From contig NZ_CP035319.1 of assembly GCF_004328705.1 (NCBI RefSeq), forward strand, positions 3,410,001 through 3,474,000: a DNA stretch of 64,000 bases, written 5' to 3'. Positions 26,104 through 35,006 of this stretch are shown here, piece after piece. The stretch comes from Rhodococcus sp. ABRD24. GTDB lineage: Bacteria; Actinomycetota; Actinomycetes; Mycobacteriales; Mycobacteriaceae. A program made the translations under genes and the position numbers. The notes beneath the pieces were generated by a model. That model did not search any database. It saw only the letters and a list, made by a program, of their open reading frames with translations, and was not told the origin of the DNA. Numbering within the stretch: position 1 is the stretch's first letter; every line of letters begins with the position of its first letter.

Positions 26104-26984
26104 GCCTGCTGCTCCTCTGCGAACTTCTTGACGGCGGCCTGGTAGTCGTCCTCGGATCCGGACAGGAATCGGTCGACGAACGCCTGCCACGACTCGGCGG
26201 TCTTGGATGCCTCGGCATAGTGGCGCTGGAACTTCTCGTCGCGGCCGTAGCTCTCGCCGGCGAGGGTGAAGTGTGCGCCGCCCGGGGCCTCGACGACCCC
26301 GTCGACCATCATGCGGTTGAGGATCAGCTGCTGCAGCGGAACCTCCTTGACGAGTTGCTCGGTCTCGACGACCTTCTCGACGGAGACGTAGCGCTTCTCG
26401 GCGGCCATGCAGTAAAGGTCGTCGAAGTACGGATCGACGCCCTGGTAGCCGGCGTTGCCGTGCGCGTCACCGATGTTCAGGTGCACGAACGACGCGTCCA
26501 GGTTCAGGGCCGGCATCGCGATCAGCGTCTCGGCCTTGCCCGACGCATCGGCGTACGGCGAGGTGACGGTCTTGAGTTCGTCGCCCCAGAAGTTGCGGAC
26601 GTCCGAGCCCAGTCCGGCACGGATCGGCAGGAACGGCAGGCGGGCCGCGGCGGCCTCGAGGCCGCACTTGACCATGCCCTCGTCCATTTCTCGAGATTCG
26701 ATGCTGCCCTCGAGTCGACGCTTCGCGAACCACGGATCGTAGAACGGGGCCGAGTCCAGGGATACGAAGCCGTAGTACGCCTTCTTGACCTTGCCGGCCG
26801 AGCACAACAGGCCCAGGTCCGGTCCGCCGTAAGTGACGACGGTCAGGTCCTTGATGTCCGAACGCAGGATCGCGCGCACGAAAGCCATCGGCTTACGACG
26901 CGAACCCCAGCCACCGAGGCCGATGGTCATACCACTGCGCAGTTCGCCGACGACCTCGTCGAGCGACATCCTCTTGTCACGCAT
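26100..26984 (-). CDS. ipdA: IpdA, alpha subunit of COCHEA-CoA hydrolase
   Basis: A 294-residue CoA-transferase-fold protein, alpha type: it opens MRDKRMSLDEVVGELRSGMT and carries IGLGGWGSRRKPMAFVRAIL near 21-40, VVTYGGPDLGLLCSAGKVKK near 49, and LPFLPIRAGLGSDV near 115 in the active-site region. The C-terminal lobe has HFTLAGESYGRDEKFQRHY near 240. IpdAB opens ring C/D-derived COCHEA-CoA, the final ring cleavage, and is needed for growth on steroid in Rhodococcus and mycobacteria. GGGAG precedes the start by a suitable distance; 13 bp separate it from echA20. Confidence 0.92.
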   Translation of the reverse strand: MRDKRMSLDEVVGELRSGMTIGLGGWGSRRKPMAFVRAILRSDIKDLTVVTYGGPDLGLLCSAGKVKKAYYGFVSLDSAPFYDPWFAKRRLEGSIESREMDEGMVKCGLEAAAARLPFLPIRAGLGSDVRNFWGDELKTVTSPYADASGKAETLIAMPALNLDASFVHLNIGDAHGNAGYQGVDPYFDDLYCMAAEKRYVSVEKVVETEQLVKEVPLQQLILNRMMVDGVVEAPGGAHFTLAGESYGRDEKFQRHYAEASKTAESWQAFVDRFLSGSEDDYQAAVKKFAEEQQA

Positions 26985-26997
26985 TGTTGATCACTCC

Positions 26998-27759
26998 CTA
27001 CTTGTTCGCGCGCGGCTTGCCGGTGGCGACGAACTCGTCGCGATGCTCGTCGGCGACGCCGGCGAGGTTCAGCTCGAACGTGAAGCCCTGCTCGATCCGG
27101 TAGCTGGTGTGCACGTCCTGCACGTCGATGCGGTTGATGGCTTCCTTGGCGCGGCGGATGACCCGGGTGTCCTTCTTGGCAATATCTGTGGCGATCGCGA
27201 TTGCGGCGTCGTCGAGCTCGGCGCGCGGGACCACGTCGTACACGGAGCCGAAGTGCTTGAGCGTCTGGGCGTCGACGTTCTTGGCTGTGTAGTACAGCGT
27301 GCGCATCATGTGCTGCGGGACCAGACGAGCGAGGTGCGTGGCCGCACCGAGTGCGCCGCGGTCCACCTCGGGCAGACCGAAGATCGCATCGTCGGACGCG
27401 ACGATGACGTCGGCGTTGCCGACCAGGCCGATGCCGCCACCGACGCAGAAGCCGTTGACGGCGACCACGACCGGAACCTCGCAGTCGTAGACCGCGGAGA
27501 AGGCCGCAGCGCAGCCGCGGTTGGCGTCGATCAGCGCGCCGTGTCCCTCGGTGGCCTGCATTTCCTTGATGTCGACGCCGGCGTTGAAGCCGCGCCCCTC
27601 GGCTCGCAGGATCACCACGTGGGTCTCGGGATCCTTGCCCGCAGCGAGGACGGCGTCGGCCAACTCGAACCAGCCCTTCGAGGGGATGGCATTCACGGGC
27701 GGATAGTCGACGGTCACCGTGGTGATCCCGGCACCGTCCGAGGTCGAAGTGATGCCCAT
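26998..27759 (-). CDS. echA20: EchA20, crotonase-fold ring-opening enzyme of HIP pathway
   Basis: A 253-residue crotonase. Oxyanion-hole segments are GFNAGVDIKEM near 57 and GFCVGGGIGLVGNADVIVAS near 103-122. Of the two canonical hydratase glutamates, the first is replaced (GGGIGLV) and the second is kept (LPEVDRG), as expected of EchA20 (Rv3550), which hydrolyses a C-C bond of the bicyclic HIEC-CoA intermediate and does not hydrate an alkene. It is first of the echA20-ipdA-ipdB-ipdC operon. A perfect palindromic KstR2-type site lies 28 bp upstream in the divergent promoter region. Length is normal. Confidence 0.92.
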   Translation of the reverse strand: MGITSTSDGAGITTVTVDYPPVNAIPSKGWFELADAVLAAGKDPETHVVILRAEGRGFNAGVDIKEMQATEGHGALIDANRGCAAAFSAVYDCEVPVVVAVNGFCVGGGIGLVGNADVIVASDDAIFGLPEVDRGALGAATHLARLVPQHMMRTLYYTAKNVDAQTLKHFGSVYDVVPRAELDDAAIAIATDIAKKDTRVIRRAKEAINRIDVQDVHTSYRIEQGFTFELNLAGVADEHRDEFVATGKPRANK

Positions 27760-27786
27760 GGCATGTTCCTTACGTCTATTGACCGA

Positions 27787-27804
27787 ACCAAGCGATTGCT
27801 TGGT
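27787..27804. promoter_or_regulatory. KstR2 operator between echA20 and the SDR pair
   Basis: ACCAAGCGATTGCTTGGT is a palindrome with 7-bp perfect arms around GATT. Its minus-strand reading contains the same 14-mer AGCAATCGCTTGGT found before kstR2. It lies 28 bp from echA20 and 53 bp from the divergent SDR gene and should control both operons. Confidence 0.85.
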
Positions 27805-27856
27805 AAGTTATCACAGACGGGTGCGAATGACCCGTGCCGCTGCAGGGAGGAAGAAC

Positions 27857-28633
27857 GTGGATCTCGGTCTCGAAGGCAAGGTCGTGCTGGTGACCGGTGG
27901 AGTGCGCGGAATCGGTGCGGGCATCAGCCGTACCTTCCTGCGTGCGGGCGCGACGGTGGTTACGTGTGCGCGTCGTCCGGCCGACGAACCGGTCGAGGTA
28001 GACGGTCGCGAGGTCGAGTTCATCCCGTGCGATGTACGTGACGCAGACCAGGTGCAGTCGATGATCGATCAGATCGTGGCCCGGCACGGACGGCTCGACA
28101 CTGTCGTGAACAACGCCGGCGGCGCCCCGTTCGCGATGGCGGCCGATGCGAGCCCCAAGTTCCACTCCAAGATCGTCGAGCTGAACCTGCTTGCACCCCT
28201 GCTGATCTCACAGATCGCCAATGCTGTCATGCAGAAGCAGGAGGGCGGAGGATCGATCGTGATGATCTCCTCCGTCAGCGGCAGCCGTCCGTCGCCGGGC
28301 ACCGCTGCGTACGGCGCGGCCAAGGCCGGTATCGACTCGCTCGCGGCGAGCCTGTCCGTCGAGTGGGCTCCCAAGGTGCGGGTCAACTCGATCGTCGTCG
28401 GCCTGGTGCAGACCGAGCTGAGCCACCTGCACTACGGCGACGAGGCCGGTGTCGCGGCTGTCGGCGCCACCGTCCCGCTGGGGCGGATGGCGCTGCCCGA
28501 GGACATCGGCAACTCTGCGGCATTCCTGGCATCACCGTTGGCGGCCTACGTCAGCGGCTCGACATTGACCGTCCACGGCGGCGGCGAGCGCCCTGCCTTC
28601 CTGGCTGCGGCAGAAACAGAGGAGAACAAGTGA
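27857..28633 (+). CDS. SDR family oxidoreductase (Rv3549c-like)
   Basis: The 258-residue classical SDR starts at a GTG behind GGGAGGA. Motifs: LVTGGVRGIGAG near residues 11-22, NNAGGAPF near 84, catalytic Ser in MISSVSGSRP near 136, YGAAKAG near 150, and the C-terminal LTVHGGGERPA. In M. tuberculosis two SDR genes (Rv3549c, Rv3548c) lie divergent from echA20-ipdAB, exactly as here, within the KstR2 regulon. A role in oxidising or reducing a HIP intermediate is likely, but the step is not established for this gene. The stop overlaps the following SDR gene by GTGA. Confidence 0.85.
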   Translation: MDLGLEGKVVLVTGGVRGIGAGISRTFLRAGATVVTCARRPADEPVEVDGREVEFIPCDVRDADQVQSMIDQIVARHGRLDTVVNNAGGAPFAMAADASPKFHSKIVELNLLAPLLISQIANAVMQKQEGGGSIVMISSVSGSRPSPGTAAYGAAKAGIDSLAASLSVEWAPKVRVNSIVVGLVQTELSHLHYGDEAGVAAVGATVPLGRMALPEDIGNSAAFLASPLAAYVSGSTLTVHGGGERPAFLAAAETEENK

Positions 28634-29544
28634 GTGGATTGCTTGACGGCAGAGTCGTCATCATCACCGGCGCCGGCCGTGGAATCGGTCGTGCCCACGC
28701 GCTGGCCTTCGCGGCCGAGGGCGCCAAGGTCGTCGTCAACGACATCGGTGTCGGCGGCGACGGCTCCACCACCGGCGAGACCCCGGCCGAGCAGGTTGTC
28801 GCCGAGATCAAGGCTGCTGGCGGCGAGGCCGTCACCAACGGCGACGACGTCGCGTCGTGGGAGGGTGCCCAGAACCTGATCCAGACCGCGTTGGACAATT
28901 TCGGCCGCCTCGACGTTTTGGTCAACAACGCGGGCTTCCTGCGTGACCGCATGCTCGTCGGGATGAGCGAGGAGGAGTGGGACGCGGTGATCCGCGTGCA
29001 CCTCAAGGGCCACTTCGCCCCGCTGCGCCACGCCGCCGCGTACTGGCGTGCCGAGTCCAAGGCCGGGCGTCCCGTGGACGCCCGCATCATCAACACCAGC
29101 TCGGGCGCGGGCCTGCAGGGCTCCATCGGCCAGGGCAACTACGCCGCGGCCAAGGCCGGCATCGCAGAGATGACCATCCAGGCCGCCGCCGAGCTGAAGA
29201 ACTACGGCGTCTCCGTCAACGCGATCGCCCCCGCAGCCCGCACCCGCATGACCGTCGGTGCCGGTGGCGCGATGGCCGAGGCGATGGCGGCACCGGAGGA
29301 GGGCTTCGACGCGATGGCGCCGGAGAACATCTCCCCGCTGGTCGTGTGGCTGGGCTCCGCCGAGTCGAAGAACGTCACTGGACGTGTTTTCGAGGTCGAG
29401 GGCGGCAAGATCACGGTCGCCGAGGGCTGGCGCCACGGTCCCACGCAGGACAAGGGTGAGCGCTGGGATCCCAAGGAGCTCGGACCGGTCGTCGCCGATC
29501 TACTCGAGAAGGCAGAGACCCCGACTCCGGTCTACGGCGCGTAG
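28630..29544 (+). CDS. SDR family oxidoreductase (Rv3548c-like, MFE-2 dehydrogenase type)
   Basis: A 304-residue SDR with the longer form seen in the dehydrogenase domain of peroxisomal multifunctional enzyme 2: ITGAGRGIGRAHALAFAAEG near 12-31, DIGVGGDGS near 41, NNAGFLRDRML near 97, INTSSGAGL near 153, YAAAKAGIAEM near 168, and the C-terminal GWRHGPTQDKGERW. Such enzymes oxidise 3-hydroxyacyl-CoA during beta-oxidation of steroid side chains or ring fragments. The GTG at 28630 overlaps the previous stop. It resembles the Hsd4A-type protein at 50698, suggesting ancestral duplication between the KstR2 and KstR branches. The substrate is inferred. Confidence 0.85.
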   Translation: MSGLLDGRVVIITGAGRGIGRAHALAFAAEGAKVVVNDIGVGGDGSTTGETPAEQVVAEIKAAGGEAVTNGDDVASWEGAQNLIQTALDNFGRLDVLVNNAGFLRDRMLVGMSEEEWDAVIRVHLKGHFAPLRHAAAYWRAESKAGRPVDARIINTSSGAGLQGSIGQGNYAAAKAGIAEMTIQAAAELKNYGVSVNAIAPAARTRMTVGAGGAMAEAMAAPEEGFDAMAPENISPLVVWLGSAESKNVTGRVFEVEGGKITVAEGWRHGPTQDKGERWDPKELGPVVADLLEKAETPTPVYGA

Positions 29545-29620
29545 ATAGGCGGCTACGCCGCCCGTGCGTGTCTTGCGAGTCTCTACACTCGCGAAACACG
29601 CACGGGCGCGAAGCGCCTAT
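29545..29620. terminator. Large nested inverted repeat between convergent genes
   Basis: Three nested arm pairs: 29545-29551 with 29614-29620 (7 bp), 29559-29571 with 29596-29608 (13 bp, perfect) and 29575-29580 with 29587-29592 (6 bp). It begins at the stop of the SDR operon and overlaps the stop of the convergent GNAT gene. A bidirectional terminator is the simplest reading. Confidence 0.75.
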
Positions 29621-30288
29621 GCCGGGGTGCGGATGATCAACGTCGTGCCCGGGAAGTAGGCGGCCAGCTCGCTGCGCGCCTGCTTGAGCGAGGCGGTGCC
29701 GTAGCCCTGCTTGCGGGCGTCGGGTGCCACCCAGATCGCGACGTCCACCTCGTTGTCGGCGAGTTCGCCGAACACCAGGCCGACGCTGCTCGGTTCGTCA
29801 CCCGTCGTGCATTCCGCGACGAACCAGGCCGCAGCCTCGTCGTCGATGCGCTTGAGTCCGTCGCGCCGCTCCTGCTCGACGCGCTCCTGGTCCCACGGGC
29901 TACCGGATTCGTCGAGGCGCTCGGTGGACCGCGTACGGAACAGTTCGGTGTCATCCTTCGAATCGCTGAAGGGACGCAGTCGAACTCCCGCTCCCGTGCT
30001 GTACGGTCGCTGCTCCGGCAGCCACTGCAGGGTGGCGTCGAGGTCCTCGAGCTCCGTACGGATACGGTCGCGTTCCTTGACCGTCAGTCGATCGAAACGA
30101 AGGTTCAGTACAGCCTCGGCGCAGAACTCCGAGGTCCCGAGCAGATCGCGTACGGCTGCAACGGCGGCGTCACGATCCTTGCTCTCGACGATTGTGTCCA
30201 GGACCTCGTGGCGACGGTCCAGCGCCTTCAGCAGGGCTGAAGCGATCTCGCGCCGATCGATCACCTGGTCGTGGTTCTTCACTGTCAT
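29617..30288 (-). CDS. GNAT-like acetyltransferase domain fused to GyrA-like segment
   Basis: The 223-residue protein has two parts. Residues about 14-85 (ALLKALDRRHEVLDTIVESK, then AEAVLNLRFDRLTVKERDRI near 57) match the end of the DNA gyrase A breakage-reunion domain, where GyrA reads ...DLRL..LT..E... and an acidic coiled coil follows. Residues about 100-223 resemble a GNAT fold: R-LRPF start, AAWFVAE near 153, VDVAIWVAPDARKQGYGTAS with the Q/RxxGxG/A acetyl-CoA loop near 190. The GyrA catalytic Tyr region is absent, so it is not a topoisomerase. ATG 30288 is chosen because it opens the conserved part. Acceptor substrate unknown. Confidence 0.65.
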   Translation of the reverse strand: MTVKNHDQVIDRREIASALLKALDRRHEVLDTIVESKDRDAAVAAVRDLLGTSEFCAEAVLNLRFDRLTVKERDRIRTELEDLDATLQWLPEQRPYSTGAGVRLRPFSDSKDDTELFRTRSTERLDESGSPWDQERVEQERRDGLKRIDDEAAAWFVAECTTGDEPSSVGLVFGELADNEVDVAIWVAPDARKQGYGTASLKQARSELAAYFPGTTLIIRTPA

Positions 30289-30389
30289 GTTGCGACATTC
30301 CTCCTCGAGAACCGGGTGCCCGGCGCCGGTGTGCCGGGCGTCGTTCACCATTATTCCCGCCCAGCGCCGAGCAGGGGGAGTGCCGCGCG

Positions 30390-30863
<474 letters not shown>

Positions 30864-30876
30864 TCAGGGGCTCCGA

Positions 30877-32052
<1,176 letters not shown>

Positions 32053-32072
32053 TCACTCTCTACTTCGAAAAG

Positions 32073-32086
32073 TAGAACAGGTTCTC
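32073..32086. promoter_or_regulatory. KstR operator (fadA5 side)
   Basis: TAGAACAGGTTCTC agrees with TnnAACnnGTTnnA except for the last base. It lies 33 bp upstream of the fadA5 GTG, placing it over the fadA5 promoter. Confidence 0.78.
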
Positions 32087-32161
32087 CCTATTGAGCAAGG
32101 GCGCGTAGGGTAGTTATTTGCCTAGTCTTTCCCAGATAGGCGCTCTGTGATTCAATGCATG

Positions 32162-32175
32162 TAGAACGTGTTCCA
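32162..32175. promoter_or_regulatory. KstR operator (cyp125 side)
   Basis: TAGAACGTGTTCCA is a full match to TnnAACnnGTTnnA, 39 bp upstream of the cyp125 start. Confidence 0.88.
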
Positions 32176-32214
32176 CATCACTTCGCGGCCTGACCGCGAG
32201 GGCAGGAGACAGCA

Positions 32215-33465
32215 GTGGCGCAGCCCAACATTCCCGCAGGGTTCGACTTTACGGATCCTGACATCTACGCACATCGGATCCCGGTCGAGGAACTGGCCGA
32301 GATGCGCAAGTCCGCACCGGTCTTCTGGGTCGAACAGCCGGACGGCGTCGGTGGCTTCAACGACGGCGGCTACTGGCTGGTCACCAAGCATGCGGACGTC
32401 AAGGACATCTCGATGCGCAGCGAGGTGTTCTCGACTTACGAGAACACGGCGATCCCGCGCTTCGCCGACGACATGCAGCGCGAGAACATCGAGCTGCAGC
32501 GCTTCGTCCTGCTGAACCAGGACGCGCCGCAGCACACCAAGCTGCGCAAGCTGGTGGCCCGTGGTTTCACGCCGCGCGCGATCAACAGCCTCAAGCAGGA
32601 GCTCACCGAGCGCGCCGAGGCGATCGTCAAGGCTGCTGCCGAAGAGGGCAAGGGCGACTTCGTCACCCAGGTCGCATGTGAGCTTCCGCTGCAGGCCATC
32701 GCCGAGCTGATCGGTGTGCCGCAGGAGGACCGTGGCAAGGTCTTCGACTGGTCCAACCAGATGACCGGCTACGACGACCCGGAGCTCGACATCGACCCGC
32801 AGGCCGCGTCGATGGAGATCCTCGGCTACGCCTACCAGATGGCCGACGAGCGTAAGAAGAACCCGAGCAACGACATCATCACCACGCTCATCGAAGCGGA
32901 CGTCGACGGCGAGGAGCTCAGCCCGGAGGAGTTCGGCTTCTTCGTGATCCTGCTCGCGGTGGCCGGTAACGAGACCACCCGTAACGCCATCACGCACGGT
33001 ATGAAGGCCTTCATGGACAACCCCGATCAGTGGGAGTTGTACAAGAAGGAGCGCCCGAAGACGGCGGCCGACGAGATCATTCGCTGGGCCACCCCGGTCA
33101 GCTCCTTCCAGCGCACCGCGCTCGAGGACACCGAGGTCGGCGGTGTGCAGGTCAAGAAGGGCCAGCGCGTCGTCATGATGTACAACTCGGCGAACTTCGA
33201 CGAAGAGGTCTTCGACGAGCCGTACAAGTTCGACATCCTGCGGGACCCGAACCCGCACCTGTCGTTCGGTGGTACCGGCGCCCATTACTGCCTCGGTGCG
33301 AACCTGGCTCGCATGGAGATCGACTTGATCTTCAACGCGATCGCCGACTTCCTTCCGGACATCACCGAGGTCGCGAACCCGCGTCGTCTGCGCTCCGGCT
33401 GGCTCAACGGCCTCAAGGAGTACCAGGTCGACTACAAGACCTCGGGCTGCCCGGTCGCACACTAG
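32215..33465 (+). CDS. cyp125: Cytochrome P450 CYP125 (steroid C26/27 monooxygenase)
   Basis: A 416-residue P450 starting at a GTG after GCAGGAGA. CYP125 features are plain: the opening IPAGFDFTDPDIYAHRIPVE, VAGNETTRNAITHGM (I helix) near 246, ADEIIRW (ExxR) near 284, PHLSFGGTGAHYCLGANLAR around 345-364 with the haem Cys, and the C-terminal LKEYQVDYKTSGC. CYP125 starts cholesterol side-chain degradation by oxidising C26/27 to the carboxylic acid. In M. tuberculosis it heads the igr operon; here two terminator-like hairpins follow at once, so it is probably monocistronic. Redox partner may be the ferredoxin at 50392. Confidence 0.95.
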   Translation: MAQPNIPAGFDFTDPDIYAHRIPVEELAEMRKSAPVFWVEQPDGVGGFNDGGYWLVTKHADVKDISMRSEVFSTYENTAIPRFADDMQRENIELQRFVLLNQDAPQHTKLRKLVARGFTPRAINSLKQELTERAEAIVKAAAEEGKGDFVTQVACELPLQAIAELIGVPQEDRGKVFDWSNQMTGYDDPELDIDPQAASMEILGYAYQMADERKKNPSNDIITTLIEADVDGEELSPEEFGFFVILLAVAGNETTRNAITHGMKAFMDNPDQWELYKKERPKTAADEIIRWATPVSSFQRTALEDTEVGGVQVKKGQRVVMMYNSANFDEEVFDEPYKFDILRDPNPHLSFGGTGAHYCLGANLARMEIDLIFNAIADFLPDITEVANPRRLRSGWLNGLKEYQVDYKTSGCPVAH

Positions 33466-33516
33466 GCTCGAAGCTCTCCTCGGGCTCGAATCGACCAAGA
33501 GTCGGGCCACACGGAC

Positions 33517-33566
33517 GCAGTAGCGTCAGCGAGATCCCTCATCCCTCGCTGGCGCTACTGCTTTTG
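33517..33566 (+). terminator. Rho-independent terminator after cyp125
   Basis: Seventeen-bp arms (33517-33533 and 33545-33561, one G-T-type mismatch) with an 11-nt loop, followed by CTTTTG. It lies 52 bp after the cyp125 stop. Confidence 0.85.
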
Positions 33567-33623
33567 TGTATGTGGATGGCGCGGCTGATACCGACTGGCG
33601 GTGCACGGCATTGCACACACGAG

Positions 33624-33665
33624 GATGGGGCGGTCACCGGATCCGGTAACCGCCCCATCGCTTTT
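33624..33665 (+). terminator. Second terminator hairpin before convergent operon
   Basis: Eleven-bp perfect arms (33624-33634 and 33649-33659) with a smaller hairpin between, followed by GCTTTT. It is read best from cyp125 and backs up the first terminator. Confidence 0.7.
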
Positions 33666-33685
33666 CGGGAACTGGGTCTCGAGAA

Positions 33686-34105
33686 TCAGACCTTCTTCAG
33701 CGTCTTCATCGCCCGGTCGACCTCCCAGAAGGCCCGTAGTGATTGCAGCTTGCCCGCGGCGTTGACGCGGTAGATGAAGACACCCTCGGCGTCGATCTGG
33801 TTGCCGGCGATCACGGTGCGAATGGTGCCGATGTTGACGTTCTCGTCACCGCACACCAGGGAGTCGTTGACGATGAACTTCAGCGATTCGGTGTTGGCGA
33901 TCGTCATATCGTAGAACCTCGAAATCGCCTCGCGCCCATGATGACCCTTGCCCTCGGGGTCGAATCCCGAAGGGCCGACGGGATCTTCGACCCAGCCGTC
34001 CTCCGCGAAGAGGTCCAGCCACTCCTCCTTGCGCTTGCCACTTGCTGCGGACTGGGACGCCTTCGCGGCGGCCCGGGCCGGGTGTTCGGTATCCGTTGTT
34101 GTCAT
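33686..34105 (-). CDS. SnoaL/NTF2-like protein, possible steroid isomerase or dehydratase
   Basis: A 139-residue protein of the SnoaL-like/ketosteroid isomerase fold: helix RAAAKASQSAASGKRKEEWLDLF (20 of these near 11-30), DGWVEDPVGPSGFDPEGKGHHG (core) near 36, REAISRFYDM, and strands ending LQSLRAFWEVDRAM near 118. The Asp-Pro-x-G motif at the cone mouth is common in steroid-modifying members. It is last of the KstR-controlled operon DUF35-ltp4-ltp3-LLM-SnoaL, 25 bp after the LLM gene, implying a sterol side-chain substrate. The exact chemistry (isomerase, hydratase or pocket protein) is not determined. Confidence 0.78.
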   Translation of the reverse strand: MTTTDTEHPARAAAKASQSAASGKRKEEWLDLFAEDGWVEDPVGPSGFDPEGKGHHGREAISRFYDMTIANTESLKFIVNDSLVCGDENVNIGTIRTVIAGNQIDAEGVFIYRVNAAGKLQSLRAFWEVDRAMKTLKKV

Positions 34106-34130
34106 CGCGTGCTCCTAGTGGATGGCTGTG

Positions 34131-34994
34131 TCAATCCAGATACATGTCGGCGAACTTGCGCAGCGAGTCCTGTTTGGCCTCCAGCGGGGCGTCGAATCCG
34201 AGACCGTCGAAGATCCATGGGACAACAATGCTGTCGGTTACTCCGGCGTCGGCAAGCTGGGCGTACCCGTCCTTGCCGAACCGGTCGATGCACACCGACT
34301 GGATCTCGAATGGCTCGTCGGCCCGACCGTACTCGGCGCGAAGCTCGTCGAGCCGGGCAATGGTGGCAACCAGGTCGTCGAACTTGATCATCGCCGACGT
34401 CCAGCCGTTGCCCTCCCGCGCAGCGCGGCGCAGCGCGACGTCGGTGTGGCCGCCCACGTAGAACGGCACGGGCTTGCTCGGCGCCGGGCTGATCTGCAGT
34501 CGATCGAAGTCGAAGAACTCCCCGTGGTGTTCGACCATTCCGCCGGCCAGCAACTTCTTGATGATCTCGATCATCTCGTCGACGCGGGCCCCGCGACGCT
34601 TGTAGGGAGCGCCACACCACTCGAACTCTTCCGGTGCCCAGCCGATTCCGACGCCGAAGCCGAAGCGGTTGCCGGTGAGGTTCGCGACCGACCCCACCTG
34701 CCGCGCAATCAGTAGGGGATTGCGGGAGCCGAGCTTGAGGACGTTGGTGTAGAAGCCGATCGTGGTGGTGACCGCGCCCATCGCGGCGGCGGCGATCAGT
34801 GGATCCACCCAGGGTGTTTCCTCGTTCCACATCCGGGAGCCGTCGGGGGTGTACGGATAGTCCGCAACAGCCGTCTCCATGAAGAAGAGCGAATCAGGGA
34901 GTGCGATGTTCGCGAACCCGCATTCCTCGGCGGTCTGGGCGAGCCCGGTGAGTTGGTCCAGCGGGCACATCGCGACGCCGACGGTGAACTTCAT
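34131..34994 (-). CDS. LLM-class F420-dependent oxidoreductase (TIGR03619-like)
   Basis: A 287-residue TIM-barrel protein of the luciferase-like/F420 family: CGFANIALPDSLFF near 25, TTIGFYTNVLKLGSRNPLLI near 77-96, NRFGFGVGIGWAPEEFEWCG near 107-126 and PVPFYVGGHTDVALRRAARE near 170. This subgroup (TIGR03619) usually uses coenzyme F420 and not FMN. It is fourth in the operon with ltp3 and ltp4, 12 bp downstream of ltp3, so it likely acts on sterol side-chain intermediates. It is distinct from the 346-residue LLM protein at 38335. Substrate unknown. Confidence 0.82.
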   Translation of the reverse strand: MKFTVGVAMCPLDQLTGLAQTAEECGFANIALPDSLFFMETAVADYPYTPDGSRMWNEETPWVDPLIAAAAMGAVTTTIGFYTNVLKLGSRNPLLIARQVGSVANLTGNRFGFGVGIGWAPEEFEWCGAPYKRRGARVDEMIEIIKKLLAGGMVEHHGEFFDFDRLQISPAPSKPVPFYVGGHTDVALRRAAREGNGWTSAMIKFDDLVATIARLDELRAEYGRADEPFEIQSVCIDRFGKDGYAQLADAGVTDSIVVPWIFDGLGFDAPLEAKQDSLRKFADMYLD

Positions 34995-35006
34995 GAATAC
35001 ACCCTT

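Noticed and set aside
32152..33510. Minus-strand open frame (452 codons) opposite cyp125
   Set aside because: cyp125 is certain; the antisense product is a valine/leucine/arginine-rich shadow.
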